Assembly (NCBI GenBank): GCA_025963425.1
Contig: JAOPUQ010000313.1
Span: 1 to 39,326, forward strand
Direction: 5' to 3'
DNA length: 39,326 nucleotides
DNA from: Modestobacter sp.
GTDB taxonomy: Bacteria; Actinomycetota; Actinomycetes; Mycobacteriales; Geodermatophilaceae
Shown: positions 1-6,891 of the stretch, one piece after another
Layout of the letters: the number at the start of each line of letters is the position of its first letter
Numbering within the stretch: the first letter of the stretch is position 1
Notes under the pieces: generated by a model
Database searches by the model: none
What the model was told of the DNA's origin: nothing
What the model saw: the letters and a program-made list of their open reading frames with translations, nothing else
Made by a program: the position numbers and the translations under genes

Positions 1-150
1 CAGACCACCCGCGCCGCCGCCGCGCCCGCGAAGACCGCCCCCGCCGCCCCCGCCGCCACCGGCGAACTGGCGGCCGACGAGCGCCCGACGGACCATCAGC
101 TGCGCCAGCCGCGCCCGCCGCATCGCCTGTGGTGTCTGGAACATCGCCAT
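1..150 (-). CDS. Glycine/arginine-rich hypothetical protein, N-terminal part
   Basis: Only the first 50 codons lie in the window; the gene runs off the left edge. The reading frame is open to the edge and starts with MAMFQTPQAMRRARLAQL, followed by a basic stretch and an eight-residue glycine run, then further GR/GG repeats. The start is supported by a strong AAGGAGGA ribosome binding site four bases upstream. I see no signal peptide, membrane segment or known domain. Glycine runs of this type can also arise by chance in very GC-rich DNA, but the ribosome binding site makes a real gene likely. No function is assigned. Confidence 0.55.
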   Translation of the reverse strand, partial: MAMFQTPQAMRRARLAQLMVRRALVGRQFAGGGGGGGGGLRGRGGGAGGL

Positions 151-154
151 GTCT

Positions 155-162
155 TCCTCCTT
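155..162 (-). promoter_or_regulatory. Strong ribosome binding site of the leftmost gene
   Basis: The minus strand reads AAGGAGGA, nearly the full anti-16S complement, four bases before the ATG. It is the best ribosome binding site on the left edge and fixes the start of the partial gene. Confidence 0.7.
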
Positions 163-610
163 GTGATCCCTTGTGGTCGTGATCCCTCGTGATCCGGGGC
201 TACCAGTCGTGATCCGGGGCTGCCAGGCCACAGCTACGAGTCCACAGCCGTGTCGTCACCACGTCGTCACCTGAGGGGTGGAGCGGTGCTGGGGCTCGCG
301 GTGCGCAGGCGCCGAAGTCGGGAACGCGCGCATCTGCGGACGGGCGGCGTCGTGAGCGGCGATCGCTCCCGCACGGCGGTCCGACACAGGCTGCGGGTTG
401 TCGTCGGCAAGGCCAACTCCCTGGCGGGCGGGCGCGGCGCCGCTGGTGCAGGCGGGATGGCGCCGTTTTCAGGGTAGTCCCCTCCATTCGGGAACGGCTC
501 GGTCCGCCGACCGATCGCCGTGACGGGAGGGTGACGAGCGGCTCCGATGCTGGCCCAGGACCCCTGCGCGCCGAGGAACGGGAGAGGCGATCCCCGATGC
601 GGTCACCAGC
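163..610. other. Divergent intergenic region without a convincing gene
   Basis: About 450 bases separate the minus-strand partial gene from the first plus-strand hydrolase. The left third holds short GTGATCC-type repeats, including a 20-base tandem pair. The rest has open frames on both strands, but they are arginine-rich and look like GC-rich shadows. Promoters for both flanking genes must lie here, but I cannot place -35/-10 boxes with confidence. Confidence 0.5.
188..227. repeat. Two tandem 20-base repeats
   Basis: The unit CGTGATCCGGGGCTACCAGT is followed directly by a copy differing at two positions (TGCCAGG ending). Shorter GTGATCC(C/G) words continue leftwards to about position 165, so this is a small decayed tandem array upstream of the glycine-rich gene. 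Its function is unknown; it could be slippage or a repeated protein-binding site. Confidence 0.6.
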
Positions 611-1993
611 ATGAGCGCCCGGAAACTGGCCATGATCGGCTTGGACTGCGCCACGCCGCAGCTGCTCTTCGATCGGTTCGCCCGCGACATGCCCCGTCTG
701 GCGGAGCTCCTGGCTCGCTCGATGTGGGGCCCGATGGGGAGCATCGACCCGCCGATCACCGTGCCGGCCTGGTCCTGCATGCTCTCCGGGCGTTCCCCCG
801 GCGAACTCGGGATCTATGGGTTCCGCAACCGGGTCGACCACAGCTACGACCGGCTGTCGATCGCGACGTCGGAGCACGTCCGCGTGCCGCGGATCTGGGA
901 CCTGCTGGGCGCGCAGGGCCGGGACAGCGTTCTGCTCGGAGTGCCCGGCACCTATCCGCCTCCGCCGGTGCGTGGTTGCGTGGTCGGCGACTTCCTGTCC
1001 CCCTCCACGTCCGTGGACTGGACGTACCCATCGGCGCTGGGGGCGGAGATCGAGGGACTGGTCGGCTCGTACATGCTCGACGTCGTCAACTTCCGGAGCG
1101 AGGAGAAGACCCGGATCGCCCAGCAGGTCTTCGACATGACCGAGCAGCGCTTCCGCGTGGCCCGCCACCTCGCCACCACCCGTGAGTGGGATCTGTTCGC
1201 CATGGTGGACATGGGGCCCGACCGGCTGCACCACGGGTTCTGGGCAGACTGCGATCCGGCGCACCCCCGCTTCGACCCCGCCGGCCCGCGCACCTCCCTG
1301 TTCCGCGACTACTACCGCGCGTTGGACAGGCACCTCGGCGCGCTCCTGGAGACCTTCGACGACGACACGGCGGTCCTCGTCGTCAGCGATCACGGCGCCC
1401 AGCCGATGGTCGGTGGCTTCTGCATCAACGAATGGCTCCGGGCGGAGGGACTCCTCACCCTCCGGACCGAGCCGGCCGGACGTCTGCCGATCGCCGAAGC
1501 AGCGATCGACTGGTCGCGGACCGCGGCCTGGGCCGACGGCGGTTACTACGCGCGGATCTTCCTGAACGTGGCCGGGCGGGAGCCCGAGGGATCGATCGCG
1601 CCGGCTGACTACGACGTGATCCGCGAGCAGATCGCGCGGGCGATCGAGGCCGTCCCGGACCACGAGGGCCGGCCGATGGGCACCCGGGCCATGCGGCCGG
1701 AGGACCTGTACCCGGAGGTCACCGGCGTCGCCCCGGACCTGCTCGTCTACCTCGGGAACCTGCGCTGGCGCTCGGTGGGCACGCTGGGTCTGGGCCAGGG
1801 CTTCTACACCTTCGAGAACGACACCGGTCCGGACGACGCCAATCATGCCGACACCGGGGTGTTCGCCCTCAGCGGCGGGGGGATCGATACCGGACGCTCC
1901 GACGACCTGTCGATCTACGACGTCGCGCCCACCATCCAGGCGCTCCTGGGCGTACCGGCACCCGCAGGTCAACGGGGGCGGGTCCTCGTATGA
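611..1993 (+). CDS. Alkaline-phosphatase-superfamily phosphodiesterase/phosphohydrolase
   Basis: This 460-residue protein belongs to the type I phosphodiesterase/nucleotide pyrophosphatase branch of the alkaline phosphatase superfamily, metal-dependent enzymes that cleave phosphate or sulfate esters. Visible family signatures are the first metal ligand D12 in IGLDCATP, the nucleophile region PAWSCMLSG (S55 probable), DMGPDRLHHGFW, SDHGAQ and a late NHADTG histidine. No signal peptide is seen, so a cytoplasmic role is likely. Its stop overlaps the start of the carboxyltransferase gene by four bases, so the two are co-translated. A second member of the family lies at the far end of the synthase locus. 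I infer that it acts on a lipid or carrier-bound product of the locus; the substrate is unknown. Confidence 0.85.
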   Translation: MSARKLAMIGLDCATPQLLFDRFARDMPRLAELLARSMWGPMGSIDPPITVPAWSCMLSGRSPGELGIYGFRNRVDHSYDRLSIATSEHVRVPRIWDLLGAQGRDSVLLGVPGTYPPPPVRGCVVGDFLSPSTSVDWTYPSALGAEIEGLVGSYMLDVVNFRSEEKTRIAQQVFDMTEQRFRVARHLATTREWDLFAMVDMGPDRLHHGFWADCDPAHPRFDPAGPRTSLFRDYYRALDRHLGALLETFDDDTAVLVVSDHGAQPMVGGFCINEWLRAEGLLTLRTEPAGRLPIAEAAIDWSRTAAWADGGYYARIFLNVAGREPEGSIAPADYDVIREQIARAIEAVPDHEGRPMGTRAMRPEDLYPEVTGVAPDLLVYLGNLRWRSVGTLGLGQGFYTFENDTGPDDANHADTGVFALSGGGIDTGRSDDLSIYDVAPTIQALLGVPAPAGQRGRVLV

Positions 1994-3402
1994 GCGCCGC
2001 CGACGTTCCGGACTGTGCGCCGGCCCCGGTCGACCCGGTGCATCGGATGGGGCTGCTGGTGGACGACCGGTCACTTCGGCTCATGCCCGGGCCGGTCGAC
2101 GCCGGCGCGGTCTCCGCCACGGGTCGAATCGACGGCAGGCCGGTCGGCCTCTTCGCCTGCGATCCACGACGGGGCGGCGGCGCGCTGGGCGAGGCAGGCA
2201 GCCAGGTGATCGTCGGCACGATCGAGGCCGCGGTGCGACGGCACGTGCCGGTTGTGGGCATCTGGCACTCGGGCGGGGCGCGACTGCAGGACGGTACGGC
2301 GTCGCTGCACGGGATCGGACGGGTCTTCCGCACGATCGTCGAAGCCTCGGGCCGGATCCCGCAGGTCTCCGTCGTCCTCGGTCCGGCGGCCGGCGGCGCC
2401 GCCTACGGGCCGGCGCTGACCGACTTCGTGATCTCCGGTCCAGCGAGCCGGATCTTCGTCACCGGCCCGGAGATCGTCCGGCGCGTCACCGGTGAGGCCG
2501 TGGACGCGGCGGTCCTGGGTGGGCCCGAGCAGCACGCGACGACCAGTGGCCTCACGCACGTCGCCGAGCCGAGCGACGCAGCTGCGCTGGGCGTCGCCAG
2601 GGCCCTTGTCGGGCTGCTCTCCGTGCGACAGGTCGCCGCGCCGTCCCCGGTGTGCTCCGATCTCCGGTTCCGCGCCGTGCTTCCGACGTCCCCGCGGCGG
2701 GCTTACGACATCCACCGCATCGTCGACCTGCTGCTGGACGAGGAGTCGCCCCGCGTGGAACTGCAGCGGCGCTGGGGCCGCAACGTCGTCACGGTCGTGG
2801 GACGGATCGGCGGGCGCACCGTCGGCGTGCTCGCCAACAACCCCCTGCACCTGGCCGGCTGCCTGGACAGCACCGGATCGGAGAAGGCGGCGCGCTTCGT
2901 CCGCACGTGCGATGCGCTGGGGCTGCCCCTGGCCGTGCTCGCCGACGTGCCGGGCTATCTCCCCGGCCGCAGGCAGGAGGCCGAGGGGATCGTGCGGCGC
3001 GGCGCCAAGTTGCTGCATGCCTTCGCCGAGTCCGTCGTGCCCCGGGTGACCGTGATCGTCCGCAAGGCCTACGGCGGGGCGTTCGTCGCGATGAACTCCC
3101 GGGCGCTGGGTGCCACGGCGGTCTTCGCCTGGCCCGCGGCCGAGGTCGGCGTCATGCATCCGCGCAGCGCGGTGGCCATCCTGCACCGCCGACTGCTGGG
3201 CGCCCTGCCCACCGAGCGTCATGCAGCGGCCCTGGAGGAACTCGCGGCGGCCTATGAGAGAGGGGCCGGTGGCCTGTCCGGCGCGGTGGCTCGAAAACAT
3301 GTCGACCAGGTCATCGACCCTGCCGACACGAAGAGGTTCGTCACCGAGGCGCTGGCGTCGGCTGTCGGACTCCGGGGCGTCCACTCGAACATCCCACTGT
3401 GA
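1990..3402 (+). CDS. Acyl-CoA carboxylase carboxyltransferase (beta) subunit
   Basis: This 470-residue protein has the two-lobed crotonase-like fold of biotin-dependent acyl-CoA carboxyltransferases (AccD/PccB family), which move the carboxyl group from carboxybiotin to acetyl- or propionyl-CoA. Seen in sequence: GIWHSGGARLQDG and GPAAGGAAYGPALTDF (N-lobe oxyanion region), then DVPGYLPG and RKAYGGAFVAMNS (C-lobe). It is somewhat shorter than the usual 510-530 residues. The ATGA overlap with the upstream hydrolase indicates coupling. No biotin carboxylase or biotin carrier gene is nearby, so it must borrow an alpha subunit encoded elsewhere. Next to the synthases, a role in supplying (alkyl)malonyl-CoA extender units is the natural inference. 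Confidence 0.88.
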   Translation: MSAADVPDCAPAPVDPVHRMGLLVDDRSLRLMPGPVDAGAVSATGRIDGRPVGLFACDPRRGGGALGEAGSQVIVGTIEAAVRRHVPVVGIWHSGGARLQDGTASLHGIGRVFRTIVEASGRIPQVSVVLGPAAGGAAYGPALTDFVISGPASRIFVTGPEIVRRVTGEAVDAAVLGGPEQHATTSGLTHVAEPSDAAALGVARALVGLLSVRQVAAPSPVCSDLRFRAVLPTSPRRAYDIHRIVDLLLDEESPRVELQRRWGRNVVTVVGRIGGRTVGVLANNPLHLAGCLDSTGSEKAARFVRTCDALGLPLAVLADVPGYLPGRRQEAEGIVRRGAKLLHAFAESVVPRVTVIVRKAYGGAFVAMNSRALGATAVFAWPAAEVGVMHPRSAVAILHRRLLGALPTERHAAALEELAAAYERGAGGLSGAVARKHVDQVIDPADTKRFVTEALASAVGLRGVHSNIPL

Positions 3403-3443
3403 ACGCGGCGATGGGCCCGGTAGCGGGGGCACACCCGGTCGGT

Positions 3444-3761
3444 TCAGCGATGTCTGCTCCGGCGGTTGAGAAACCTGAGCAGGGGCCGGAGCTCGTCGGG
3501 GAAATCCTCGTCCGAGTACGAGAAGCGGTACGTGCGCCCGCCCACGGTCACAGCGATGCGGTACTGCTTCTGGTCCGGGTGCATGCGGCCGGCGCCATGG
3601 GCGGGAAGCGCGTCGAGGTCCACCCCGGAGAGCAGCTCACGCACGGTGTCGCGGTCGGCGTCGGTCGCACTGTCGTCGATGCTGGTCGTGAGGGTCGTCC
3701 CGGCGAACCCTCCCGACGACTCGAAGGTCACGCGCACGTCGTCCCGGGGCGGATCACTCAT
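3444..3761 (-). CDS. Emfourin-like inhibitor of protealysin-type metalloprotease
   Basis: This 105-residue soluble protein has the emfourin pattern: an early beta strand VRVTFESSGGFAGTT, a middle segment with LDALPA, then YRIAVTVGGRTYRFSYSDED and FPDELRPLLRFL. Emfourins are small proteins that bind and inhibit protealysin-like M4 peptidases encoded next to them. The matching M4 protease gene lies about 1.2 kb away on the opposite strand, with a BTAD regulator between. Protease and inhibitor are thus transcribed separately here, unlike the usual adjacent co-directional arrangement. The gene converges with the carboxyltransferase gene, 41 bases apart. No signal peptide is seen, consistent with a cytoplasmic inhibitor. 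Confidence 0.8.
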   Translation of the reverse strand: MSDPPRDDVRVTFESSGGFAGTTLTTSIDDSATDADRDTVRELLSGVDLDALPAHGAGRMHPDQKQYRIAVTVGGRTYRFSYSDEDFPDELRPLLRFLNRRSRHR

Positions 3762-3791
3762 GGCTCCAGCCTCGCCTCCTGCCGTCGGCGA

Positions 3792-3992
3792 TCAGCAACC
3801 CGTGGGCTCCGCGCACACACCGGCGGGTCGTGTCGCCACCGTCGCGACGACCGGTTCGACGCTGTGATCCCACCGGTGCCGGGCGCTCCACACGGTAGGC
3901 CCAGGTGCGGTCCTCCGCCAACCTCCCTCGGTGTCCGACGGGTCGGCACCCCAGAAGTGCGCCACGAGACCGCCGCTGGCAGGAATCCGCAC
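3792..3992 (-). CDS. Possible 66-residue hypothetical protein upstream of the emfourin gene
   Basis: A GTG-started frame on the emfourin strand ends 30 bases before the emfourin start. It encodes a tryptophan-rich peptide (HFWGADPSDTEGGW, TVWSARHRWDHS) ending in EPTGC. I recognise no domain and see no clear ribosome binding site. Its third-position GC is lower than in neighbouring confident genes, and the stretch could equally be the divergent promoter region of the emfourin gene and the BTAD regulator. Kept as a weak candidate only. Confidence 0.25.
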   Translation of the reverse strand: MRIPASGGLVAHFWGADPSDTEGGWRRTAPGPTVWSARHRWDHSVEPVVATVATRPAGVCAEPTGC

Positions 3993-4015
3993 CTCAGGTC
4001 CTCGTCGAGGGGGTC

Positions 4016-4843
4016 ATGGTGATGGCCGAACGGGTCTGGCCCGAGGACGGCGAATGTCCCGGGGGTGACGAGCCCCCGACTCCCGCCGGAACCTGTCCGC
4101 TGGCGGTGGAGCTGCTGGGCGGATTCCGCATGATCCGCGGGCGCACGACCGTGCCGGTGCCGAACGGAGCACAGCGACTCGTCGCCTACCTCGCGCTGGC
4201 GGGTCCCCGCGCCCGCACGCACGTCGCCGGAACGCTGTGGCCGGAGATGCGTGACGAACAGGCGCTGGCGTGCCTGCGATCGACCCTGTGGCGCTTGGGG
4301 CGTCTGTGCCCGGGAGTGGTCGTGATCCGGGACGCATCCCTGGCGATCGCGGAGTGCGTCGAGGTGGACGTGCAGTCGGTCAGGGCCACCGCACGGTTGA
4401 GCGTCGGTCCCGACGGGGCCGCAGTGGACGGCGTCGACGTCCCCCAGTTCCTCCGCCTGGTCCAGGTGCCGTTGCTTCCGGGCTGGTGCGACGACTGGGT
4501 CGTCATCGAGCGGGAGTATCTGCGCCAGACCGGGCTGCATGCCCTGGACGCGCTCGCGCAGAAGCTCTCCCAGCGGGGCCATCACGCCGCGGCGCTGCAG
4601 GCCGCACTCGGCGCCATCGCTGCCGAACCGCTGCGGGAGAGCGCGTACCGGGAAGCGGCGAAGGTGCACCTGGCCGAGGGCAACCTCAGCGAGGCCCAGC
4701 GCCAGTTCGAGGCCTGCCGCCGCATCCTGCAGCAGGAACTGGACGTCTGCCCATCCGCCGAGTTCGCCGAGCTCGTCGGGTTGCCCCAGCAACCCCCACG
4801 GCCGGGGAGAACGCAGCGTCTTCGACGGCCCGGGGCGGGGTGA
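4016..4843 (+). CDS. SARP/BTAD-family transcriptional regulator
   Basis: This 275-residue protein resembles SARP-type activators. A winged-helix DNA-binding region occupies about residues 28-105 (LAVELLGGFRMIRG ... VAYLALAGPRARTHVAGTLWP ... LRSTLWRLGR). A bacterial transcriptional activation (BTAD) domain of TPR-like helices follows to about residue 255 (LLPGWCDDWVVIEREYLRQ, HHAAALQAALGAIAAEPLRESAY). There is no NB-ARC or ATPase extension. The first of two nearby ATGs was chosen; the second is two codons later. It is the only regulator in the window and sits between the emfourin and M4 genes, so it may control that pair, the synthase locus, or both. SARPs commonly activate secondary-metabolite clusters; the target here is inference. 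Confidence 0.85.
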   Translation: MVMAERVWPEDGECPGGDEPPTPAGTCPLAVELLGGFRMIRGRTTVPVPNGAQRLVAYLALAGPRARTHVAGTLWPEMRDEQALACLRSTLWRLGRLCPGVVVIRDASLAIAECVEVDVQSVRATARLSVGPDGAAVDGVDVPQFLRLVQVPLLPGWCDDWVVIEREYLRQTGLHALDALAQKLSQRGHHAAALQAALGAIAAEPLRESAYREAAKVHLAEGNLSEAQRQFEACRRILQQELDVCPSAEFAELVGLPQQPPRPGRTQRLRRPGAG

Positions 4844-5010
4844 CGGGCTGGTGACGGCCGTCCGATTGTCTTGCCCCGCTGGACGTCTGAGCGGTTCGGG
4901 ACGGCAGCGGGCCCCGTGCCCGCCCCGACGTGAGTCGGCCGGCGCGTCGTCGCCACGGGCGCGGCTCATGGCCGAGCGGAACGGCGTCAACAAGGTTTGG
5001 CGGAGGGTTG

Positions 5011-6183
5011 GTGGACATCGTGAGACGAGACAGCACAACCTGTTGCGGCATCGTGCCGCCGCACGTCCTCAACGCGCTCGCGGGGCGACGGGAGGAACGG
5101 GGACGCGAGGAACGGGGAGGGGAGGAACGTGCCCGAACGGATCGGGTGCGGGCCGCGGCCCTGCGGACCCTGGACCAGGACGCGACGTTCCGGGCTCAGC
5201 GGGCGGCCACCAGGGGGCTACGTCGCGCGGGCTGGGGCGGCGGCATGTTGGCGGCGCGGGCCGGCCGAGGAGCGGTGGGCACCGGGGGACTGGACCGCAC
5301 CATCTACGACGCGAACAACACACGTCGGCTCCCCGGTTCGGAGGTCCGCGCCGAAGGCGATCCGCCGACCGACGACGTCGCCGTCGACGAGGCCTACGAC
5401 TACATGGGCGACACCTACGCCTTCTACTCGACGGCCTACGAACGGAACTCGATCGACGACGCCGGGATGCCGCTGATCGGCACGGTGCACTACGACGTGG
5501 ATTACGACAACGCCTTCTGGAACGGATCGCAGATGGTGTATGGCGATGGCGACGGCGAGGTGTTCAACCGGTTCACGATCTCGGTCGACGTGATCGGGCA
5601 CGAGCTGACGCACGGGGTGACCGAACTCGAGGCGGGACTGATGTACCGGGGCCAGTCCGGCGCACTCAACGAGTCGGTGTCCGACGTCTTCGGGTCCCTC
5701 GTGAAGCAGGCCGTCCTCGACCAGACGGCGGACCAGGCGGACTGGCTGATCGGCCAGGGATTGCTCACCGACCAGGTCAACGGCGTGGCCCTCCGGTCGA
5801 TGGCCGAACCCGGCACCGCGTACGACGACGAGGCGCTCGGCGGCAAGGATCCTCAGCCGGCGGACATGTCCGGATACGTGCACACCGCCCAGGACAACGG
5901 TGGGGTGCACATCAACTCCGGGATTCCCAACCGGGCCTTCTACCTGGCCGCTGCCGACATCGGCGGCCACGCCTGGGAATCGGCGGGCCGGATCTGGTAC
6001 GAGACGCTGCTCAGCCCGGCGCTGCGTCCGTTTGCGCAGTTCTCGGCCTTTGCCACGCTGACCGTGCAGACCGCCCAGCAGCTCTACGGCAGCTCGAGCA
6101 AGGAAGCCCAGTCGGTGCGCGACGCGTGGGACGGGGTCGGGGTCGGCGTGGCCGCGCGGGCCCGGTTCGCAGTCGGCATGTGA
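5011..6183 (+). CDS. Protealysin-like M4 family zinc metalloprotease
   Basis: This protein of about 390 residues shows the complete M4 active site: HELTH (H197, E198, H201), third zinc ligand E221 in NESVSD, and H300 in NGGVHINSGIPNRAFY. The substrate-region motif NAFWNGSQMVYGDGDG is also present. The N-terminus lacks a signal peptide and carries CCGIVPPHVL, matching the short PPYLL-type propeptide motif of protealysin-like enzymes, so an intracellular proenzyme is likely. The pro-region contains an unusual run of repeated E/R/G residues (residues 25-41). The GTG start is uncertain; another GTG lies three codons later. The emfourin-like gene across the BTAD regulator is its probable inhibitor. 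Confidence 0.9.
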   Translation: MDIVRRDSTTCCGIVPPHVLNALAGRREERGREERGGEERARTDRVRAAALRTLDQDATFRAQRAATRGLRRAGWGGGMLAARAGRGAVGTGGLDRTIYDANNTRRLPGSEVRAEGDPPTDDVAVDEAYDYMGDTYAFYSTAYERNSIDDAGMPLIGTVHYDVDYDNAFWNGSQMVYGDGDGEVFNRFTISVDVIGHELTHGVTELEAGLMYRGQSGALNESVSDVFGSLVKQAVLDQTADQADWLIGQGLLTDQVNGVALRSMAEPGTAYDDEALGGKDPQPADMSGYVHTAQDNGGVHINSGIPNRAFYLAAADIGGHAWESAGRIWYETLLSPALRPFAQFSAFATLTVQTAQQLYGSSSKEAQSVRDAWDGVGVGVAARARFAVGM

Positions 6184-6203
6184 GGGAAGGAAAAGGGATT
6201 GTC

Positions 6204-6812
6204 ATGACAATGCCTCGACGCGGCAGGCAGGGTTTCGCAGGGCAGGCCTGGGGACTGGGCCGGGCGCCCGGTTTCGGCGGTCGCCGGCTGGCCGAGATGC
6301 ACCAGCAGCGCCTTCAGCACCGGCTGGAGCGGCTCGCACAGCAGCAGGCCCGCCTGACGGCCGTGCTGGAGTTCCTGCAGGAACGCTCCACTCCGGAAGC
6401 GCCGCCGGAGCGTGGCCGGACCTCCCGCAGTGGGCGGCGGGAATCGCCGTTCTCGGGCCGGGTGCCACCGCACGGTGAGGCCGGGGCCGGAGGCGAGTCG
6501 GAGGGCGGCGGCGACGAGCGGGAGCGCGGTCCAGCGGGCGGCACTTCGACCGACTCCGACGAGGCCCAGGAGGGATCCGAGGAGGCAGACGAGGGGAGCG
6601 GAGTCCTCGCCGAGGAGCCCGGTGAGGTAGGGGGCGACGACGCACTGCAGGCGGCACTGATCGAGGTCTTCGAGGAGCTCGTCGACCGTGACGACCCGGC
6701 ACTGCCCAAGGCGGCGGACATCAACGCCGGCCTGAAGGAGCGCGGTCTCGGCCCGATCCGCCGACAGGACGCCCGGCCCGTGTACGAGGAGTGGATCGCC
6801 GGCCGCAGCTGA
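6204..6812 (+). CDS. Acidic hypothetical protein with coiled-coil start
   Basis: This 202-residue protein starts 20 bases after the protease stop. Residues 1-28 are basic and glycine-rich. Residues 29-60 form a glutamine/arginine-rich helix likely to be a coiled coil (LAEMHQQRLQHRLERL). A long low-complexity acidic linker rich in E, G, S and D follows. The C-terminal 55 residues look folded (LQAALIEVFEELVDRDD, INAGLKERGLGPIRR, YEEWIAGR). I do not recognise the family. The closeness to the metalloprotease suggests co-transcription, perhaps as a substrate, adaptor or further inhibitor. The ATG was chosen because the open frame upstream overlaps the protease in a shadow frame. Confidence 0.6.
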   Translation: MTMPRRGRQGFAGQAWGLGRAPGFGGRRLAEMHQQRLQHRLERLAQQQARLTAVLEFLQERSTPEAPPERGRTSRSGRRESPFSGRVPPHGEAGAGGESEGGGDERERGPAGGTSTDSDEAQEGSEEADEGSGVLAEEPGEVGGDDALQAALIEVFEELVDRDDPALPKAADINAGLKERGLGPIRRQDARPVYEEWIAGRS

Positions 6813-6822
6813 GGCCGGCCTC
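6811..6822. repeat. Perfect 12-base palindrome GAGGCCGGCCTC
   Basis: The palindrome overlaps the stop codon of the preceding gene and lies 70 bases before the first synthase start. It could be an operator for the synthase operon, but GGCC-rich palindromes are common at this GC content, so the assignment is weak. Confidence 0.3.
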
Positions 6823-6891
6823 GCGACCCAGCCTGGTCCCGTGTTCCGGCACGCAGGCCGCTTCCTCGTCGAGCAGTGAGGACATCCCGCC

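Noticed and set aside
250..477. Plus-strand 75-codon ORF in the left intergenic region
   Set aside because: Arginine-rich composition, no ribosome site and no link to neighbours; looks like a chance frame.
4853..4862. Palindrome GACGGCCGTC between the BTAD regulator and the M4 gene as an operator
   Set aside because: It is short, GC-rich and has no second copy; it does not resemble the heptamer direct repeats typical of SARP binding sites.
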